A DNA stretch of 64,000 nucleotides from Paucidesulfovibrio longus DSM 6739 (GTDB taxonomy: Bacteria > Desulfobacterota > Desulfovibrionia > Desulfovibrionales > Desulfovibrionaceae). Made by a program: the position numbers and the translations under genes. The stretch is taken from positions 1 through 64,000 of the forward strand of contig NZ_ATVA01000013.1 of NCBI RefSeq assembly GCF_000420485.1. Reading direction: 5' to 3'. A model generated the notes under the pieces. It was not told the DNA's origin and searched no databases. It worked only from the letters and a program-made list of their open reading frames with translations. Positions 60,123 to 64,000 of the stretch are shown here, in pieces (the first letter of the stretch is position 1; each line of letters opens with the position of its first letter).

Positions 60123-60161
60123 AAAAAAAGGGGAGCCGCATCCAGCAAGGACACGGCTCCC
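60123..60161 (-). terminator. Terminator of tRNA-Arg
   Basis: On the minus strand, GGGAGCCG pairs with CGGCTCCC around a 15-base loop and is followed by a run of T (CCTTTTTTT, 60130-60123). It closes the tRNA-Arg transcript. Confidence 0.82.
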
Positions 60162-60170
60162 GAAATATCG

Positions 60171-60247
60171 TGGTGGGCAATACAGGATTCGAACCTGTGG
60201 CCTCAAGCTCCGGAGGCTTGCGCTCTATCCATCTGAGCTAATTGCCC
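60171..60247 (-). tRNA. tRNA-Arg (CCG anticodon)
   Basis: A 77-base tRNA with GGGCAAT pairing with ATTGCCC, a D-arm GCTC...GAGC, anticodon stem CAAGC/GCTTG around loop CTCCGGA (anticodon CCG), T-arm ACAGG-TTCGAAT-CCTGT and an encoded CCA. It reads the CGG arginine codon. It ends a single-gene transcript with its own terminator. Confidence 0.96.
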
Positions 60248-60367
60248 ACGAGGGAGCAATGGCTATACTCCATTGGCGTCCCTGTCAACATCTTTTACAA
60301 CACGGACGGGGTGTCCGCAAGCCGATGCGGCCTTGTCAGACGGAGTTCGGTGATGTAATTTGGTCAA

Positions 60368-60940
60368 ATGAAAAAACGTATCATCCTCGGCGTGACCGGA
60401 GCGAGCGGGTCGGCGTACGCCACGGCATTGGCCGCAGAACTCGGCGGACGGGACGACATCGAACTGCACGTGATCATCTCCGATGCCGCCCGACAGGTCA
60501 TGAAGCTCGAAACGGGCACGTCCACGGTGGACATCACCGGCCCGGCCTTCGCTTCCTATCATATCGGCGACATCGCAGCCCCTCCCGCCAGCGGCTCCTG
60601 GCGGCACCACGGCATGATCATCTGCCCTTGCAGCATGACCACGCTCGGCACCATTGCCAACGGCACGGGCAACAATCTCATCCATCGCGCTGCGGACGTG
60701 ACCCTGAAGGAGAAGCGTCCTCTCGTGCTGGTTCCCAGAGAGACGCCGCTGAACGAAATCCACCTGCGCAACATGCTGCGGGCTCACCGGGCCGGGGCCA
60801 CCATCCTGCCCGCCTGTCCGGGATTCTACAACTCCCCGCTGAGCATTTCGGATCTCTTTACGCAAATCGCCGCGCGCGTCTTGGACCAGCTGGACATCGA
60901 GCATCACCTGGCTCCCCGCTGGGGCGATGCATCCGCATAA
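60368..60940 (+). CDS. ubiX: Flavin prenyltransferase UbiX
   Basis: A 190-residue UbiX. It shows the FMN site GVTGASGSAYATALA, MIICPCSMTTLGTIANG, and RPLVLVPRETPLNEIHLRNMLR, all family hallmarks. It makes prenyl-FMN, the cofactor of UbiD. A UbiD is encoded at 48036-49901 in the same window but not in the same operon. The next gene starts 16 bases downstream with a strong ribosome site. Confidence 0.95.
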   Translation: MKKRIILGVTGASGSAYATALAAELGGRDDIELHVIISDAARQVMKLETGTSTVDITGPAFASYHIGDIAAPPASGSWRHHGMIICPCSMTTLGTIANGTGNNLIHRAADVTLKEKRPLVLVPRETPLNEIHLRNMLRAHRAGATILPACPGFYNSPLSISDLFTQIAARVLDQLDIEHHLAPRWGDASA

Positions 60941-60956
60941 TCGCAAGGAGGAAGGC

Positions 60957-61640
60957 ATGCGTCTGACCTGGTACGGCCATTCCAACTTTCTGTTGCAGCA
61001 AAACGGGGCGACCCTGCTCGTCGATCCTTTTTTCGACGGCAATCCAAACGCTCCCGTCACGCATGAAGAAATCGGAAAGATCGATGCGGTTCTCCTGACC
61101 CACGACCATCAGGACCACGTGGGACAGGCGGTGGAAATCTGTCGTTCCCGGAAAGTGCCTCTCGTGGGCGTTTTCGACACGCTCAAGAGTTTGTTCGCCC
61201 AAGGCCTGCCGCAAGATCTGGGCATCGGAATGAACATCGGCGGCACCGTCCAGGTGGCCGGAGTGAACGTGCACATGGTCCAGGCCATGCATTCTTCTGC
61301 CACTGGCGCGGCCACGGGATTCATCATCACCTTCCCGGACGGATTCTGCGTCTATCATTCCGGAGACACCGGCCTTTTTTCCAGCATGCAGCTCTTCAGC
61401 GTCTTCCACAAAATCGACCTCGCGCTGCTGCCCATCGGCGGACACTTCACCATGGACCCCCGACAAGCTGCCTATGCCTGCAAGATGCTCGGCTGCCGCA
61501 AGGTCGTGCCCATGCATTGGGGCACCTTCCCCATTTTGGAGCAGGGAACCGAAGAATTCGCGAGGCAGCTTGATGATTCTGCGCCGGACACGGAACTGGT
61601 GCACATCGCCCCCGGCCAAACCGTCGAGGTCAGGAAATAG
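60957..61640 (+). CDS. UPF0173 metal-dependent hydrolase (metallo-beta-lactamase fold)
   Basis: A 227-residue MBL-fold protein. ATG 60957 (MRLTWYGHSNFLLQ) has AAGGAGG nearby. The metal motif is LLTHDHQDHVG; YHSGDTGLFSSM and VVPMHWGTFPIL add further ligands. UPF0173 members are thought to hydrolyse small molecules, but the substrate is unclear. It probably forms a two-gene unit with ubiX. Confidence 0.92.
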   Translation: MRLTWYGHSNFLLQQNGATLLVDPFFDGNPNAPVTHEEIGKIDAVLLTHDHQDHVGQAVEICRSRKVPLVGVFDTLKSLFAQGLPQDLGIGMNIGGTVQVAGVNVHMVQAMHSSATGAATGFIITFPDGFCVYHSGDTGLFSSMQLFSVFHKIDLALLPIGGHFTMDPRQAAYACKMLGCRKVVPMHWGTFPILEQGTEEFARQLDDSAPDTELVHIAPGQTVEVRK

Positions 61641-61644
61641 CCTG

Positions 61645-61682
61645 CAAGGCCGCCTTGGCGGAAACGCGCCGGGCGGCTTTCT
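61645..61682. terminator. Weak hairpin between convergent genes
   Basis: AGGCCGCC (61646-61655 region) can pair with GGGCGGCTT (about 61671-61679) around a loop of about 15 bases, with TTTCTC following on the plus strand. It lies in the 57-base gap between the UPF0173 gene and uvrC. Confidence 0.4.
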
Positions 61683-61697
61683 CTTCGGCGCCGTTAA

Positions 61698-63521
61698 TCA
61701 GCGGCGCAAAATCTTGAGACGTCCTGCGATCTGCGCCGCACGCTGCGCACCGATGCCAGGCACCTCCCGCAGTCCTTCCTCCCCAGCTTCCAGCATGGCA
61801 TCCAGGGAACCGAACCGGTCCCAAAGCAGCCGCGCCGTCTTGGGACCGATTCCAGGGAGGGAAAGCACTTCGCTTTGCAATACGTTCGTTTTTCGCGAAC
61901 TGCGCTGACGTCCGATGACGAATCGGTGCGACTCGTCCCGCACGCGCTGCAGGAACAACAGCTCCGGACTGCCAGGCAGGAGATTCATGGGATTCTTCCT
62001 GCCCGGACGAAAAACGCGGTCCTCCAATTCCCCAGCCCTGCGCGACGGCCCCTTGGCAATGGAAGCCAGCGCCGGCTTGGGCTCGTCCGAATCGTTCGGC
62101 CAATGCTCGTTCAGCGCCCTTTCCACCGCTGCCAACTGCCCTTTGCCTCCATCGAGCAAGATCAAATCGGGCCAGGGTGCCCCGGCGTCGATGCGCCGTT
62201 TCATCCATGCGGCCAACGCCGCATAATCGTCCCCCGCCCCTTCCAATTCCGGAAACGCATACAGGCGATATTCCTCCTTGGCCGGGTGTCCCTGAACAAA
62301 ACAGACCTGCCCCACGCGGAGGCCTTCACCGCCGAGATGGGAGGCGTCCACACCTTCGATGCGCTCCACGCGAGCGTCAAGCCGCAGCCTGCCTGAAAGC
62401 AGCTCCGCGATATCCGTGTCCGTGCTGCGGGGATCATCCCGGGCGGCCACGCTGCGGGCAAGATCCACCAGACCGCGTTCCTCAACGCTGTTCGCGGTGA
62501 CGATTCGAACCGCGCCCTCGCGGCGTTCCGCAAGCACTTCCGAAAGCGTCCCGACATCGGCGTCGTACGGCAAGATGATCCGTCCGGGGATGAGCCGTCC
62601 CCCATCATAATATTGATTCAAAAAACTCTGCAGGGCTTCCGGACCTTCTTCCAGGGTCAATCCGGGCCAGAAGAAGCGCTTTTCGTCCAGCAGACGGCCC
62701 TGGCGTACGACGACCTGTCCCAAGCCCAGCCCAGTGGCGGTTTCCGCCAGGGCGAGCGCGTCCAGATCCGCCTCCCGTTGCAGCACGACCGCCTGGCGTT
62801 CCACTGTGCGGCGAACATCCCGGATTCGGTCGCGCAGGATGGCAGCTTTTTCAAACTCCAGGGATTCAGCCAGTTCGCTCATCTCCCGTTCCAACACGTC
62901 GAGAAGCTCTCCGGATCTGCCGCGCAGGAACATTTCCACCCGCCGGACCAAATCAAGATATTCATTGCGGTCCACGTCTCTGACGCAAGGCGCAAGGCAT
63001 TGGCCGATGTCATGGTAAAGGCAGGGCCGAACACGGTTCCTGAAGACGCTGTCCGCGCACTTGCGGAGCGGAAAGGCCCGCCCCAGCAGTTTCCAGGTTT
63101 GCCTCGCCGCGGCAGCCGAAGTGAAAGGACCGAAATACACCGACCCATCGCGCACGGCCTTTCGCGTGATCAGCAGCCTTGGGTATTCGCTGCGCTTTTC
63201 CAGTTTGAAGAGGACGTACTGCTTGTCGTCGCGAAGAACGATATTATAGCGGGGCCGGTGTTTCTTGATCAGGCTGGCCTCCAGCAGGAGCGCCTCCTTC
63301 TCGGTTCCCGCCAGCAAAGTATCCACACGCCTCACGCGGCGGACAAGCGACTCGTTTTTGGGAGTCAGCTTGGCCCCCGGCCTGAAGTAGGACGATAGCC
63401 TCTTCCGCAGGCTGATGGCCTTGCCTACGTAAAGGATCTTTCCCGCCGAGTCCTTCATCAAATAGACTCCGGGAGTGTCCGGGTATTCCGATGGGACAAA
63501 TTGGAAGTCGTTCGTCGTCAT
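61698..63521 (-). CDS. uvrC: Excinuclease ABC subunit C
   Basis: A 607-residue nucleotide-excision-repair nuclease. The GIY-YIG-type N-terminal domain begins near PDTPGVYLMKDSAGKILYVGKA. A cysteine cluster (RPCLYHDIGQCLAPC), the UvrB-binding UVR region (LEREMSELAESLEFEKAAILRDRI), the RNase H-like domain (DLILLDGGKGQLAAVERAL) and two C-terminal helix-hairpin-helices (LPGIGPKTARLLWDRF; VPGIGAQRAAQIAG) complete it. ATG 63521 fits; the longer frame upstream is not family-like. Confidence 0.96.
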   Translation of the reverse strand: MTTNDFQFVPSEYPDTPGVYLMKDSAGKILYVGKAISLRKRLSSYFRPGAKLTPKNESLVRRVRRVDTLLAGTEKEALLLEASLIKKHRPRYNIVLRDDKQYVLFKLEKRSEYPRLLITRKAVRDGSVYFGPFTSAAAARQTWKLLGRAFPLRKCADSVFRNRVRPCLYHDIGQCLAPCVRDVDRNEYLDLVRRVEMFLRGRSGELLDVLEREMSELAESLEFEKAAILRDRIRDVRRTVERQAVVLQREADLDALALAETATGLGLGQVVVRQGRLLDEKRFFWPGLTLEEGPEALQSFLNQYYDGGRLIPGRIILPYDADVGTLSEVLAERREGAVRIVTANSVEERGLVDLARSVAARDDPRSTDTDIAELLSGRLRLDARVERIEGVDASHLGGEGLRVGQVCFVQGHPAKEEYRLYAFPELEGAGDDYAALAAWMKRRIDAGAPWPDLILLDGGKGQLAAVERALNEHWPNDSDEPKPALASIAKGPSRRAGELEDRVFRPGRKNPMNLLPGSPELLFLQRVRDESHRFVIGRQRSSRKTNVLQSEVLSLPGIGPKTARLLWDRFGSLDAMLEAGEEGLREVPGIGAQRAAQIAGRLKILRR

Positions 63522-63625
63522 TTTTCGAGTCTGATTGTTTTTACCCTGGATGGCAATTCCCCGACGCAATTCTGCAACATTCACACAACTCGTTCTCAAT
63601 CAAGGTGTTATCGAATCCAATGCAG

Positions 63626-63655
63626 ACATCGGTCAAATAATTTGTACGGTATAAT
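63626..63655 (+). promoter_or_regulatory. Possible promoter for the porin gene
   Basis: A perfect -10 box TATAAT (63650-63655) lies about 130 bases before the porin start. No good -35 box is seen at 17 bases upstream (CATCGG). The 261-base gap is AT-rich, suiting a strong, long-leader porin mRNA. The rest of the gap shows no gene. Confidence 0.35.
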
Positions 63656-63782
63656 TTTTTAAATTTTCGTCAAAAAAATGAATGATAACCCTTGCATCCC
63701 GATCTTCCGGCAGCGTAAATTGCGCGCTGAAGGATTTGGATCGTTTCGGAAACCAACTTCTGCCAAATAAGGAAGGAATAGA

Positions 63783-64000
63783 ATGAAACGCATGATCATG
63801 ATGGCGACCTTGCTCGCCATGCTTGTCGGCACCGCCTCCGTGGCCGTTGCCGCCGAGTTGACCGCTACCGGTTCCTGGTACATCGCCGGCATCTGGAGCG
63901 ATGGCGAGTCTTTCAACGACAGAACCGCTGAAAGCGATTTCGACGTCTTTCAGCGCCTGCGCACTTCGTTCGACTTCACCGCGAACGAAAACCTGAAGGG
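63783..64000 (+). CDS. Outer-membrane porin (Desulfovibrio-type), 5' part
   Basis: The first 72 residues of a protein that runs off the window. A signal peptide MKRMIMMATLLAMLVGTASVAVAAE is followed by beta-strand-like ELTATGSWYIAGIWSDGES and DVFQRLRTSFDFTANENLKG. This FDxxQRLRTxxDFxAxENLKG style is typical of the abundant homotrimeric porins of Desulfovibrio. GGAAGGAAT lies upstream. The full-length protein would be about 450-500 residues. Confidence 0.8.
   Translation, partial: MKRMIMMATLLAMLVGTASVAVAAELTATGSWYIAGIWSDGESFNDRTAESDFDVFQRLRTSFDFTANENLK

Noticed and set aside
1-64000. CRISPR arrays or a prophage in the window.
   Set aside because: No regularly spaced direct repeats, cas genes or phage structural genes were seen.

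Overview
The window reads as chromosome of a Desulfovibrionales sulfate reducer (Desulfovibrio-like). The reasons are the GC-rich coding sequence, a Desulfovibrio-type trimeric porin at the right edge, a selenocysteine tRNA, the ftsH-folP-cdaA-cdaR-glmM gene order, and a GAK gene cluster, a system known mainly from this group. These are family-level inferences from reading; no database search was run.

Layout. 1-1950 is AT-richer accessory DNA: the end of an IS3-type element, a gene tail cut off by it, a small serine recombinase, a small zinc-finger-like protein, and a 19-bp copy of a tRNA-Ser 3' end followed by a strong hairpin terminator. This looks like one end of an island inserted in a tRNA-Ser gene. 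2299-9122 holds a potassium channel, two secreted proteins of unknown role, yajQ, greA, and a cobalamin/radical-SAM/TPR protein next to an unknown protein.

9211-16856 (minus strand) is the most interesting part: a GAK system operon. In transcription order it encodes an XXXCH protein, a PHP-like putative metallohydrolase, an amphi-Trp protein, a PhoU-phosphotransferase fusion, an ATP-grasp enzyme, an HprK-related kinase, a CofD-like protein, a second amphi-Trp protein with a long low-complexity tail, and a 72-residue protein, followed by tandem hairpins. The core families are named, but as far as I know their biochemistry is undescribed. The PHP-like, PhoU-kinase and 72-residue members look like unrecognised components. 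It lies directly downstream of ilvN-ptb-buk on the same strand.

20317-32156 (minus strand) is a housekeeping stretch: ftsH, folP, cdaA, cdaR, glmM, galU, priA, skp-like and an SH3-repeat protein, linking c-di-AMP synthesis to cell-envelope precursors. tRNA-Sec follows, then argF-argG-argH with a coupled unknown gene. 36739-45874 carries a PIG-L deacetylase, a nitrate/sulfonate-type ABC transporter joined to phoH and a ybeY with an acidic insert, an HPPD-like dioxygenase and a large NAD-glutamate dehydrogenase.

46084-56410 carries cheV with a stand-alone Hpt protein, ubiD with a lipoprotein, two small membrane-anchored coiled-coil proteins, an amino-acid ABC transporter with two permease domains fused in one chain, and an isoaspartyl peptidase/asparaginase. 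Amino-acid uptake, asparaginase and glutamate dehydrogenase fit amino-acid catabolism. 56497-58680 is an RRM protein-infA-DEAD-box helicase group. The right end has a response regulator, tRNA-Arg(CCG), ubiX (the flavin prenyltransferase that UbiD needs), a metallo-hydrolase, uvrC and a partial porin.
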